From positions 3,235,531 to 3,299,530 of the forward strand of contig NZ_CP121472.1 in assembly GCF_036208045.1 (NCBI RefSeq): DNA of 64,000 nucleotides, in the 5' to 3' direction. Below the pieces are notes generated by a model, which had not been told where the DNA came from, ran no database searches, and saw only the letters and a list, made by a program, of their open reading frames with translations. A program made the position numbers and the translations under genes. The stretch's first letter is position 1, and each line of letters opens with the position of its first letter. This document shows, in pieces, positions 37,803-47,000 of the stretch. This stretch comes from Thiorhodovibrio winogradskyi. Lineage in GTDB: Bacteria > Pseudomonadota > Gammaproteobacteria > Chromatiales > Chromatiaceae.

Positions 37803-40446
37803 GAACGGCCAACAGGTTCACCATCCTCAATTCGGCACCGGCAGCGTCCTGCTCGACCAGGGCCAGACCGTCGTCGTGCGCTTTGGTGAGCGCATCGAAT
37901 CCTGCGAGGCCAGCGCGCTCGGCAGCCGTTTGTCCCTGGCCGATGCGGTGCGAGTGCGGCGCTGGTCATCACCATTGGATGTCACCCTCAAAGCACAAGC
38001 CGCCGCCATCCGCTCACTCAACGATGCCTGGGGCGTGTTTTCCCGCTCGCACATCGACCTGCTACCGCACCAGCTTTGGGTTTGCTATCGCGCGCTGCAG
38101 CGCTGGCCACTGCGCATGCTGATTGCAGACGATGTCGGACTAGGAAAAACCATCGAGGCCGGCTTGATCCTGTCGGCGCTGTTGGCCAGCGACAAGGTGC
38201 GCCGGGTACTGATTCTCACCCCAGCAGGTTTAGTGGAACAATGGCAGTATCGCCTCAAATCCCTGTTCGACATCCGCTGCTCGCTCTACCGCCCGGAGGT
38301 GGATCGGCCGCGCGCGGATTTCTGGTCCGTCCACAATCAAGTGGTCGCCTCCCTGCCCACCATGCGGCTTGATCGCGGCGGTCGCCATGAGCGCCTGCTG
38401 GAGGCCGAATCCTGGGATCTGCTGATTGTCGATGAAGCCCATCATCTCAATGCCGACCAGGATACCGGCACCACCCTGGGGTTTCGCCTTGTCGAACAAT
38501 TGCTGAATCAAGGCAGGGTCACCTCCTGCCTGTTTTTTACCGGCACCCCGCATCGGGGCAAGCCGTTCGGGTTCTGGTCGCTGATGAGTCTTCTGGACCC
38601 TGATCGCTTCTCCCCGCGTCGGCCTGACCACGAACAACTCCCGCATCTGCGCGACTATCTCATCCGCAATTTCAAGCCCAAGGTCACCGACATGCGTGGC
38701 CAACCGTTGTTTCAGCCAATCACCAACCGCCCTGAAACCTACAGCTATAGCCAGGCTGAAACCGATTTCTACGCCAAGCTGACCGATTTCATTGTTGCTG
38801 GCAACGCCTATGCCTCCAGCCTAGACCGCTCGGGCGCGCAACAGGTCAATCTGGTGTTGATTGCGATGCAGAAGATCGCCTCCAGCTCAGTGGCGGCCAT
38901 TCGTTCCGCCCTGCGCAAGCGCGTGAGCACCATCGAGGTAGAAATCAGAAACCATCAATCTCAGCAACAGGACAGCGCTGACGCATTCGAGGACGAAGAC
39001 CAGGATCTGCTGGCCGCCTGGGAGCGCTGGACGCGTGAGGCCCGATTCAAGCTCTTCTCCGAGGAGCTGCCGAATCTGCAGGAACTGCTTGCAGCCGCTG
39101 AAACCATAGGTGACGAGAGCAAAATCACGCGCATTGCCGAACTCATTGCCGAGCAATTCCCTGATCGCGCCATCCTGCTGTTCACCGAGTACAAAGCGAC
39201 TCAGGCGCTGATGGTTTCGACGCTGATGGCACGCTTTGGTGAGGATGCGGTCGGCTTCATCAACGGCGATGATCGCCTGCCTGGCGTGACGCTGCCCTCA
39301 GGGCGCGAGACCCAACTCAGCCGCCGGCGCGAGGACACCGCCGATGCCTTCAATGCCGGGCGCCTGCGCTTTTTGGTGTCCACCGAGGCCGGCGGCGAGG
39401 GTATCGACTTGCAGGCCCGCTGCCACACATTGATTCACGTCGATCTGCCGTGGAATCCCATGCGCCTGCACCAGCGCGTCGGGCGCTTGAACCGTTACGG
39501 ACAAACCTATCCGGTCGAAGTCATCACCGTGCGCAATCCAGCGACGGTCGAGTCCCGCATTTGGAACAAACTTGAGCACAAGCTCACCCACATCATGCGC
39601 GCGCTCGGCCATGCCATGGATGAGCCCGAAGATATGCTGCAGATGGTGCTCGGTATGGCGCGCCCAGAGTTGTTCAACCAAATCTTTGCCGAAGGCCAGC
39701 AAGTCCGCCAGGACCGGTTCGATGACTGGTTCGATGCCAAAACAAGAAGCTTGGGCGGGCAATCAGCGCTGAATACCGTGATGGATCTGGTCGGTCATTG
39801 CCAGAGCTTCGATCTATCGCAACTCGAGGATGTTCCGAAAAAAGATCTTCCCGATCTGATTGCGTTTTTCCACGGCGCCCTGATTCGCAACAAGCGCCGA
39901 CCGGAACAAGACAGCGGCGTGTTCAGCTTCAAGACCCCGGAGGCTTGGCTGAATTCTCCAGGCGTGCGCACGCGCTATGAGGGCCTCACCTTCAGCCGTC
40001 AGGCCGCCACGGCCGAGCAGGCCAAGCGCATCATCGGCGTCGGCCATCAGGTGTTCGATGAAGCCTTGGCGCAAGCGTTGGAGCGGGAAGCCTCGCTCGC
40101 CCCCTTGCGCGAGATCGAGCAGCCGCTTGCTATCTTGACTGTGCTCGATGCCGTCACCGGCGGCCAATCTCAGGTGCGCCAGGTGATCGTCGGCGTGACC
40201 CAAACAGCTAACGGTGATTTTCAGATTCTCAAGGACGACGAGGTGCTCGACATCCTGAACCGCCGCAAGCCGGGCAGCGCTGATGCAGACGACCAGCCAA
40301 CGGAGATCGCATCCGCGACAATCACTGCATGGATTGACCAGGCGCGCGAAACAGCCAAGAAAGAGGTGAAGGCACTGCTGCTACCATTCAAACATCCCAT
40401 CATCGGCGATTTCGCGCTATTCTGGCCAGGAAACACGAAAGGCTGA
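37795..40446 (+). CDS. SNF2/RapA-like DEAH helicase (DISARM DrmD-like)
   Basis: The 883-residue superfamily 2 ATPase starts with an SH3-like N-terminal segment (VHHPQFGTGSVLLDQGQTVVVRF). Its motor has Walker A DDVGLGKTIEAGL near residue 112 and Walker B VDEAHHLN near 212. The C-terminal lobe has STEAGGEGIDLQ and HQRVGRLNRYGQ near 528-568. The C-terminal ~250 residues are helical. RapA-like SNF2 proteins translocate on double-stranded DNA, and this type is used in DISARM and related systems. The ATG at 37795 is embedded in the end of the PIN remnant. The next SNF2 gene follows after 7 bp. Confidence 0.9.
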   Translation: MFENGQQVHHPQFGTGSVLLDQGQTVVVRFGERIESCEASALGSRLSLADAVRVRRWSSPLDVTLKAQAAAIRSLNDAWGVFSRSHIDLLPHQLWVCYRALQRWPLRMLIADDVGLGKTIEAGLILSALLASDKVRRVLILTPAGLVEQWQYRLKSLFDIRCSLYRPEVDRPRADFWSVHNQVVASLPTMRLDRGGRHERLLEAESWDLLIVDEAHHLNADQDTGTTLGFRLVEQLLNQGRVTSCLFFTGTPHRGKPFGFWSLMSLLDPDRFSPRRPDHEQLPHLRDYLIRNFKPKVTDMRGQPLFQPITNRPETYSYSQAETDFYAKLTDFIVAGNAYASSLDRSGAQQVNLVLIAMQKIASSSVAAIRSALRKRVSTIEVEIRNHQSQQQDSADAFEDEDQDLLAAWERWTREARFKLFSEELPNLQELLAAAETIGDESKITRIAELIAEQFPDRAILLFTEYKATQALMVSTLMARFGEDAVGFINGDDRLPGVTLPSGRETQLSRRREDTADAFNAGRLRFLVSTEAGGEGIDLQARCHTLIHVDLPWNPMRLHQRVGRLNRYGQTYPVEVITVRNPATVESRIWNKLEHKLTHIMRALGHAMDEPEDMLQMVLGMARPELFNQIFAEGQQVRQDRFDDWFDAKTRSLGGQSALNTVMDLVGHCQSFDLSQLEDVPKKDLPDLIAFFHGALIRNKRRPEQDSGVFSFKTPEAWLNSPGVRTRYEGLTFSRQAATAEQAKRIIGVGHQVFDEALAQALEREASLAPLREIEQPLAILTVLDAVTGGQSQVRQVIVGVTQTANGDFQILKDDEVLDILNRRKPGSADADDQPTEIASATITAWIDQARETAKKEVKALLLPFKHPIIGDFALFWPGNTKG

Positions 40447-40453
40447 GCAAGTC

Positions 40454-43423
40454 ATGAAAACGAAAGGCCAACCTGCCCCCCGCTTGGCGCCGGGCGCCCG
40501 CGTCACCATCCGCGATGAGGACTGGATCATCCGGCGGCTTGATTTGTGCGATGACGGCGGTCATGCACTCACCTGCGATGGGCTCTCGGAGTTGGTGCGT
40601 GGCACCTCGGCGATCTTTCTCGAGCGGCTCGAGGACGATCTGCAAACTCACGATCCGGCCCGCACTGAGCTGTTTCAGGATCACAGCGATTACTTCACCG
40701 AGTCACTGCTGTTTCTGGAGAGCCAGCGCCTGCGTACCCTGGCCAATGACCAGCACATCCACCGCGCGCACCAGGCGGTGATGCAGATCGCCGACTATCA
40801 GCGCGTGCCGGCCGAGAAGGGACTCAAGCAGGTCCGCACCCGCCTGCTGATTGCCGATGGCGTGGGCCTGGGCAAAACGCTCGAGGCCGGCATGCTCGCC
40901 ACCGAGCTTGATATTCGCGGGCGCGGGCGGCGCATCCTGGTGGTCACCCAAAAAAGCATGCTCACCCAATTCCAAAAAGAATGGTGGGCGCGCTTCACCC
41001 TGCCGCTGGTGCGGCTCGACTCCGCCGGCCTCCAGCGCATTCGCAACCAGATCCCCTCCGGGCACAATCCCTTCAACTACTACGACAAGACCATCATCTC
41101 GATGGACACCCTGAAGGGCAACGATGAGTACCGGCGCTATCTGGATCAATCGCGCTGGGACATCATTGTGATCGATGAGTGCCACAATGTCGCGGTGCGC
41201 AAGAGCGATGCCGGCTCCTCGCAACGGGCACGTCTGGCCAAGCAACTGGCCACCAAATCCGACAGTCTGATCCTGCTCTCGGCCACCCCGCACGATGGCT
41301 CGGCCAACAGCTTCGCCTCCCTGATCTGGCTCCTTGACCCGACCGCCATCTCCGATCCGGAGGATTACAGCCGCGCCGATCTCGACCGCAAGGATCTGTT
41401 CGTCCGCCGCTTCAAAAAAGACATCAAAGGCCAGGCCGCAGGGCAGTTTCCCGAGCCCATCACCCGCCGGCTGGCCGCCCAGGCAACACCGGAGGAAGAA
41501 GCCGCCTTCCAGGCCGCGCTCACCATTCCCTTCACTCAGCGTGGCGAGCGCGCCACGGGCCGACAGGGTGAATTGCAGCGGGTTGGGCTGCAAAAGGCGC
41601 TGTTTTCCAGCCCGGCGGCAGCTAGCGCCTACGCCCGCCACCGCATCGACAAGCTCAACCGTGGCGCATCGCCCACGGCTGCCGAAACCGCCGAGATCGC
41701 CGCCCTTAAGGATCTATTGCAACGGCTCGATGAGATCACTCCCGAGCACTTCAGCAAATATCAACGATTGCTCACTGCCTTGCGTGACGCCGATGCCGGT
41801 GCCGGTGCCGATGCGGCTCAGGGCGCACGCTGGAGCGGACAGGACAGCCGCGACCGGCTGGTGATCTTCTCCGAGCGCATTGAGACGCTGAAATGGCTTC
41901 ATGCCCAGCTCCCCAGAGCGATGCGCTTGAAGGATGACGCCTTCGCCGTCCTCGACGGCGGACTGTCCGACATCGAGCAACAAGCCATTGTCGAGCGCTT
42001 CGGTCAGGAGCACGACCCGCTGCGAGTGCTGCTGTGCTCCGATGTCGCCTCCGAGGGGCTGAACCTGCACTACTTCTGCCACCGGCTGATGCACTTCGAC
42101 CTGCCCTGGTCGCCCATGGTATTCCAGCAGCGCAACGGCCGGGTCGACCGCTTCGGCCAGACCCAGCAACCGCGCATCGACTACCTGCTCACCACCTCGC
42201 GCATCGAGCGCATCAAGGGCGATCTGCGCGTCATCGAAGTGCTTGTCAACAAGGACGAACAGATCAGCCGCAACATCGGCGATCCGGCCTCCATCCTGCG
42301 CCAGCACAGCATCGAGGCCGAGGAGCAACTGGTGGCCGAGGCGCTGGCCGATCACCTCAGCGCCGAGCAATTCGAGCACCAGTACATCGACCACGCCGCG
42401 CCGGTCGACGCCGTCGAGAATGAGAATGGCGACGAGGACGATTGGGAAACCGCCCTGTTCGGCTCCGCGCCCGAAGCCCCACCGGCACCCCTGCCCAGCG
42501 AACCGCATCGGTTTTTCCCCGACCTCTATGCCTTCGCCAAACAAGCCATCCGCCGCATTCCCGAGGCCGAGGGCTATCGCATTGATGACGATGCGCGCAT
42601 GCTGCGCCTCACCCCGCCGCCGGATCTCAAACGCCGCCTGCGCCGCCAGCTGCCAGCCGAAGTGCTGCGCGACAGCGACGAATATGTGCTGTCGGCCTCG
42701 ATCGGGCTAGTCGAGGAAGCCATCGCGCGCGCCCGCGAGCAGGATGGCTCAGAGCGAGGCGAGGGCAGCGACTGGCCGGACATCCAATACCTCTGGCCGC
42801 AGCATCCCATCGGCCAGTGGCTGATTGATCGGGTCATCGGCGACATCGGCCGCCGGCGCGCGCCGGTGATCGCCAGCCCCCAGCTCAAGCCCAATGAATG
42901 CGCCTTTCTGATGCTCGGGCTCATCCCCAACCGCAAGGGCCAGCCCCTGATCGTCGAATGGCAGACCGTGGTGGGCCATCTGAACGACTTGGGCCACCAG
43001 GGCGCGTCGTCCTTCACCCTGGAGGACTTCGACACCTTCTGCGCCCGCGCCGGCCTGCGCGAGCGCGAACTGCCCAACGCCGGCCAGCCATTGGACCTGA
43101 CCGCCCTGCAACAGCAGCTGCCCGCCGCCGTCGCCGCCATGCAGACGGCTGTCACCGAGCAAGTCAAGGCGTTCAGCGCCACGCGCGCCGAGGAAGTCGC
43201 CCACAAACTCGCCGAGCTCGACGCTCTGCGCAGCGCCCAGGAACAGCAACTGCACCGGCGGATCGAAGCCCTGCCCGACCCCATCCGCCAGGGCCGCCAG
43301 GCACAACGCCAGCGCGACATCGAAGCCGTTTTCAGCGAATATCGCCAGTGGATCACCGATAGCCTGGAAGTCGAGCCGGTGCCCTTCGTGCAGGTGCTTG
43401 CCGGGGTGGTCAGGGCTGGCTAG
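40454..43423 (+). CDS. Second SNF2-type helicase (DECH box)
   Basis: The 989-residue SNF2-family translocase has Walker A ADGVGLGKTLEAGM near residue 134, Walker B VIDECHNV near 239 and SATPHDG (motif III). The C-terminal lobe has CSDVASEGLNLH and QQRNGRVDRFGQ near 528-575. The N-terminal ~100 residues contain a small beta-rich domain (GARVTIRDEDWIIRRLDLCDD). The C-terminal ~300 residues are helical, with a coiled-coil-like end. It differs clearly from the SNF2 protein just upstream in its DECH box and accessory regions, so the two are not a recent duplication. Both face the methylase gene and probably act with it. Confidence 0.9.
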   Translation: MKTKGQPAPRLAPGARVTIRDEDWIIRRLDLCDDGGHALTCDGLSELVRGTSAIFLERLEDDLQTHDPARTELFQDHSDYFTESLLFLESQRLRTLANDQHIHRAHQAVMQIADYQRVPAEKGLKQVRTRLLIADGVGLGKTLEAGMLATELDIRGRGRRILVVTQKSMLTQFQKEWWARFTLPLVRLDSAGLQRIRNQIPSGHNPFNYYDKTIISMDTLKGNDEYRRYLDQSRWDIIVIDECHNVAVRKSDAGSSQRARLAKQLATKSDSLILLSATPHDGSANSFASLIWLLDPTAISDPEDYSRADLDRKDLFVRRFKKDIKGQAAGQFPEPITRRLAAQATPEEEAAFQAALTIPFTQRGERATGRQGELQRVGLQKALFSSPAAASAYARHRIDKLNRGASPTAAETAEIAALKDLLQRLDEITPEHFSKYQRLLTALRDADAGAGADAAQGARWSGQDSRDRLVIFSERIETLKWLHAQLPRAMRLKDDAFAVLDGGLSDIEQQAIVERFGQEHDPLRVLLCSDVASEGLNLHYFCHRLMHFDLPWSPMVFQQRNGRVDRFGQTQQPRIDYLLTTSRIERIKGDLRVIEVLVNKDEQISRNIGDPASILRQHSIEAEEQLVAEALADHLSAEQFEHQYIDHAAPVDAVENENGDEDDWETALFGSAPEAPPAPLPSEPHRFFPDLYAFAKQAIRRIPEAEGYRIDDDARMLRLTPPPDLKRRLRRQLPAEVLRDSDEYVLSASIGLVEEAIARAREQDGSERGEGSDWPDIQYLWPQHPIGQWLIDRVIGDIGRRRAPVIASPQLKPNECAFLMLGLIPNRKGQPLIVEWQTVVGHLNDLGHQGASSFTLEDFDTFCARAGLRERELPNAGQPLDLTALQQQLPAAVAAMQTAVTEQVKAFSATRAEEVAHKLAELDALRSAQEQQLHRRIEALPDPIRQGRQAQRQRDIEAVFSEYRQWITDSLEVEPVPFVQVLAGVVRAG

Positions 43424-43489
43424 TGCTTGTCCACGCTACCGCTAATATCCCGAGAAGTAGAGAAAAAAACCGCATCTTGGAGGCAACCA

Positions 43490-43747
43490 ATGATCCCATC
43501 CGAACGCAACACAGGGCAACAAGATGCGATGCACGAGCGCATTACAGTCGACCGGGACGTCTGTGGCGGTCGTCCCTGTTTGCGCGGCCTGAGAATCCGC
43601 GTCAAGGACGTGCTTGAACTCCTCGCGGCAGGCGCCTCGCGCGAGGAGATTCTTACTGATTACCCCTATCTTGAAGATGCTGATATCACCGCCGCGCTCA
43701 AGTATGCCGCCGCGCAAGCCGACCACTTGATCATGAAGGCGGCCTGA
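43490..43747 (+). CDS. DUF433 antitoxin
   Basis: An 85-residue DUF433 (VapB45-like) helix-turn-helix protein. It has the family start ITVDRDVCGGRPCLRGLRIRV and then VLELLAAGASREEILTDYPYL with EDADITAALKYAA. GGAGG lies six bases before ATG 43490, a much better site than the upstream ATG. The toxin gene follows after 2 bp. Confidence 0.9.
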   Translation: MIPSERNTGQQDAMHERITVDRDVCGGRPCLRGLRIRVKDVLELLAAGASREEILTDYPYLEDADITAALKYAAAQADHLIMKAA

Positions 43748-43749
43748 AG

Positions 43750-44079
43750 ATGCGCTTTCTGGTCGATGCCCAATTGCCACCAGCGCTTGCACATTGGCTG
43801 ACAGAAAGCGGACACGAAGCCGAGCATGTTGGCGATTTAGGCCTACTCGAAGCCAGTGATCGAATCATCTGGTCGCAAGCCGTCAAGACGCATGCCACCC
43901 TGATTACCAAGTATCAGGATTTTGTCACCTTGCTTTCGACCCACTCCAATGGAACCGCGCTGATCTGGATACGGCTCGGCAATACCACCAGACGCGCCTT
44001 GCTAGCCTGGTTCGCCGAGCGATTACCGGACATCGAACAAGCCTTGGCGGCCGGCGAGTCTTTGATTGAAATCGCATGA
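43750..44079 (+). CDS. DUF5615 PIN-like toxin
   Basis: The 109-residue PIN-like nuclease has the family start RFLVDAQLPPALAHWLTESGH, the EHVGDLGLLEASD segment and LITKYQDFVTLL. In most relatives the last motif is TKDxDF; here the first of its two aspartates is tyrosine, which may weaken metal binding. It pairs with the DUF433 protein in the common DUF433-DUF5615 module. Its stop overlaps a possible start of the methylase (ATGA). Confidence 0.85.
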   Translation: MRFLVDAQLPPALAHWLTESGHEAEHVGDLGLLEASDRIIWSQAVKTHATLITKYQDFVTLLSTHSNGTALIWIRLGNTTRRALLAWFAERLPDIEQALAAGESLIEIA

Positions 44080-47000
44080 ACAGTCGCCCCCCGCTTTCCG
44101 ATCATGGACACCGGCTGATGAACCCCGAAAAATTCGACGTCTTCCCCGGCATCGTCAACGAACTGGAGTTCTACAGCCACCATTTCCTCGCGCATGTGTT
44201 CCAGTCGCGCATCAAGGACTGGCTGCAAGCGCTGGCCGAGCGGACGCTGGATTCACCGCCGCCCGCCAAGCGCCTGGCACGCCTGGCCGCGCCCTTCTTC
44301 CAGCACCATGCCCGCTACCCCTGGGATGAGGACTTCAGCGCCCAGCTCCAATGGCACCGCGAGCTGCACCGGGACTTGCTGCACGCGCTCGGCTTCAGCC
44401 TCCATCCGCGCGAGCTCGAATGGCTCCCCGACCAGCCGCTGCCGGTGTGGGCTCGGCTCGACCAAGGCGGCAGCCAGACCGGCGCGCTGCCCGAGGTCAT
44501 CGTCCTGCCCGCCTTCAATCCGCACCAGAAAGCGCGCGGCGATGAGTCGCCCCTAGATCCACTCGCCAGCATCCTGAGCGCGCGCCACTTTGCCATTGAG
44601 GACTGTCCCGCCGCTTATTTCGGCAAAGACCGCAAGACCCCGCGCCCGCTCGCCGAGCTGCTCAGCGACGCCCTGTTCGCCGCCGCTCACCCACCGCGCT
44701 TCGTGCTGCTGATCGGCGAGCTGGAGTGGATTCTGATCGACCGCTTCAAATGGCCCGGCAACCGCTTTCTGCGCTTCGATCTCAGCGAAATCCTCGGGCG
44801 CAAAGCTCCGGCCACGCTCAATGCCTGCACCGCTCTGCTGCATCGCGACGCGCTATGCCCGCAGCAAGGCGAGGGCTTGCTCGATACGCTCGACGCCGAG
44901 TCCCACAAGCACGACGCCGGCGTCAGCGAGGATCTCAAATACGCCCTGCGCGCGGCCATCGAGGAACTCGGCAACGAGGCCGCGCGCCAGCTCATCGCGC
45001 ATCACGGCTACTACTACAGCGGCGAAACCAATCCGCTCGACGCCGGCAGCTTAAGCACCGAATGCGTGCGCCTGGTCTACCGGCTGATTTTCCTGTTCTA
45101 CATCGAGGCCCGCCCCGAGCTCGGCTATGTGCCGATCAATGCCAGCGATGTCTACACCCGCAGCTACAGCCTGGAGCATCTGCGCGACCTGACGCTGACC
45201 GATCTGCACACCACCGAGGCGCAGAACGGCCAGTATTTCGACAAAACCCTGCGCAAGCTCTTTGACCTCATCGCCCAGGGTCGGCGCATCGAGTCGCCCA
45301 CCATGGCCGGCGCCGCAACCGTCAACGCCTTCGAGCTGGCCCCGCTCGACAGCCGCCTGTTCGACCCGGCCAGCACGCCAATGCTGAACAAGGTCGTCTT
45401 CCCCAATCACCTGTGGCAATCGGTGCTGCGCGGCCTGTCCTTCGCCAAGGATCCCAACACCCGCCGCACCCGCCGGGTCAGCTACCAGGCGCTGTCGATC
45501 AACCAGCTCGGCGCGGTCTATGAGTCCCTGCTCTCCTATCGCGGTTTCTTTGCCAGCGAGGATCTGTATGAAGTCATGCCGGCGGCCAATGCCACCAAGG
45601 CCGACGGCGACCCCAGCGGCGATGCGGATGACGAGACCAACGACGGCGACAGCGAGGACGACGGCATCGCCAGCACCCCTAGCTACGGCGGCAGCACCGA
45701 CCCACTCGCCAACGGCTGGTTCGTCACCCGCGCGCGCATCGGCGACTACCAAGACAGCGAGAAAGTCACCTTCAACAATGCCGAGGGCCGCCGCGAGCTG
45801 CGCCTCTATCCCAAGGGAACCTTCATCTATCGACTCGCCGGACGCGACCGCCAGAAGAGCGCCAGCTACTACACCCCGCAATCCCTGACCCAGTGCCTGG
45901 TCAAATACGCCCTCAAGGAGCTGCTCCAGGACAAGCGCGCGGATGACATTCTCAGCCTGCGCGTGCTCGAACCGGCAATGGGCAGCGCCGCCTTTTTGAA
46001 CGAAGCCGTCAACCAGCTCGCCGAGGCCTATCTGACCCGCAAGCAGCAGGAACTCAAGCGCCGCATTCCGCATGAGCACTACGCGCAAGAACTGCAAAAG
46101 GTGCGCATGCGCTTGGCCGACGCCAACGTCTTTGGCGTCGATCTCAACCCCATCGCCACCGAGCTGGCCGAGGTCAGCCTGTGGCTCAACGCCATCTATG
46201 GCGAGACCGACGCGCGCGGCCGCCCGCTGCCGGCGCGGGTGCCCTGGTTCGGCTACCAGCTCTTTACCGGCAACTCCCTGGTCGGCGCCCGGCCCCAGGT
46301 GTTCAGCGTCAGCCAACTCAACGCGCCGAAGAAGATTAACCAGGGCGGCAAGTCCGTCCCCAATCCCGACTGCTATCTCAACGCCACCCCGCGCCGCGTC
46401 ACCCCGGTCGAGCCACGACGCGAGGACGAGATCTACCATTTCCTGTTGCCCGCCGAGGACGTTTGCGACTACACCAACAAAGCGGTCAAACAATACGCCC
46501 CCAAGCCACTCGACTGCATCAAGCACTGGAAAAAGTCGCTGCTCGCGCGCTTCTCGCCGCTGGAACTCCAGCGCCTGCAACAGCTCAGCGCCCGCATCGA
46601 CGCCCTGTGGCGCGAGCACGCCCGCCAACTGGCCGCCGACCGCGCCCGCACCGAGGACGCCCTGCCGGTCTGGCCCGAGCGCGGCAGCGGCGCCGTCACC
46701 AGCCGCGCCAGCAAGGAGGCCACCCGCAAAGCCGGCATGTTGAGCGAGGATCAAGCCCTGGCTACCCCCTACCGGCGGCTCAAGCTGGTCATGGACTACT
46801 GGTGCGCGCTGTGGTTCTGGCCGCTGGAGCAGGCCGAGCGGCTGCCGAGCCGCGCCCAATGGCTCACCGAGGTCGGCGCCATCCTCGACGGCAACATCCT
46901 CGACATCGACGAACAGCGCGAGCTGGATCTTGCGCCCGAGCCGGCGCGGGTCGAGCCCCAGGTGTTGGCGCCCGAGGTCCAGCCCGGCCTGTTCGCCGAC

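Noticed and set aside
45051-46859. Long minus-strand frame of 602 codons opposite the methylase
   Set aside because: It is a shadow frame with low-complexity composition. The methylase motifs lie on the plus strand.
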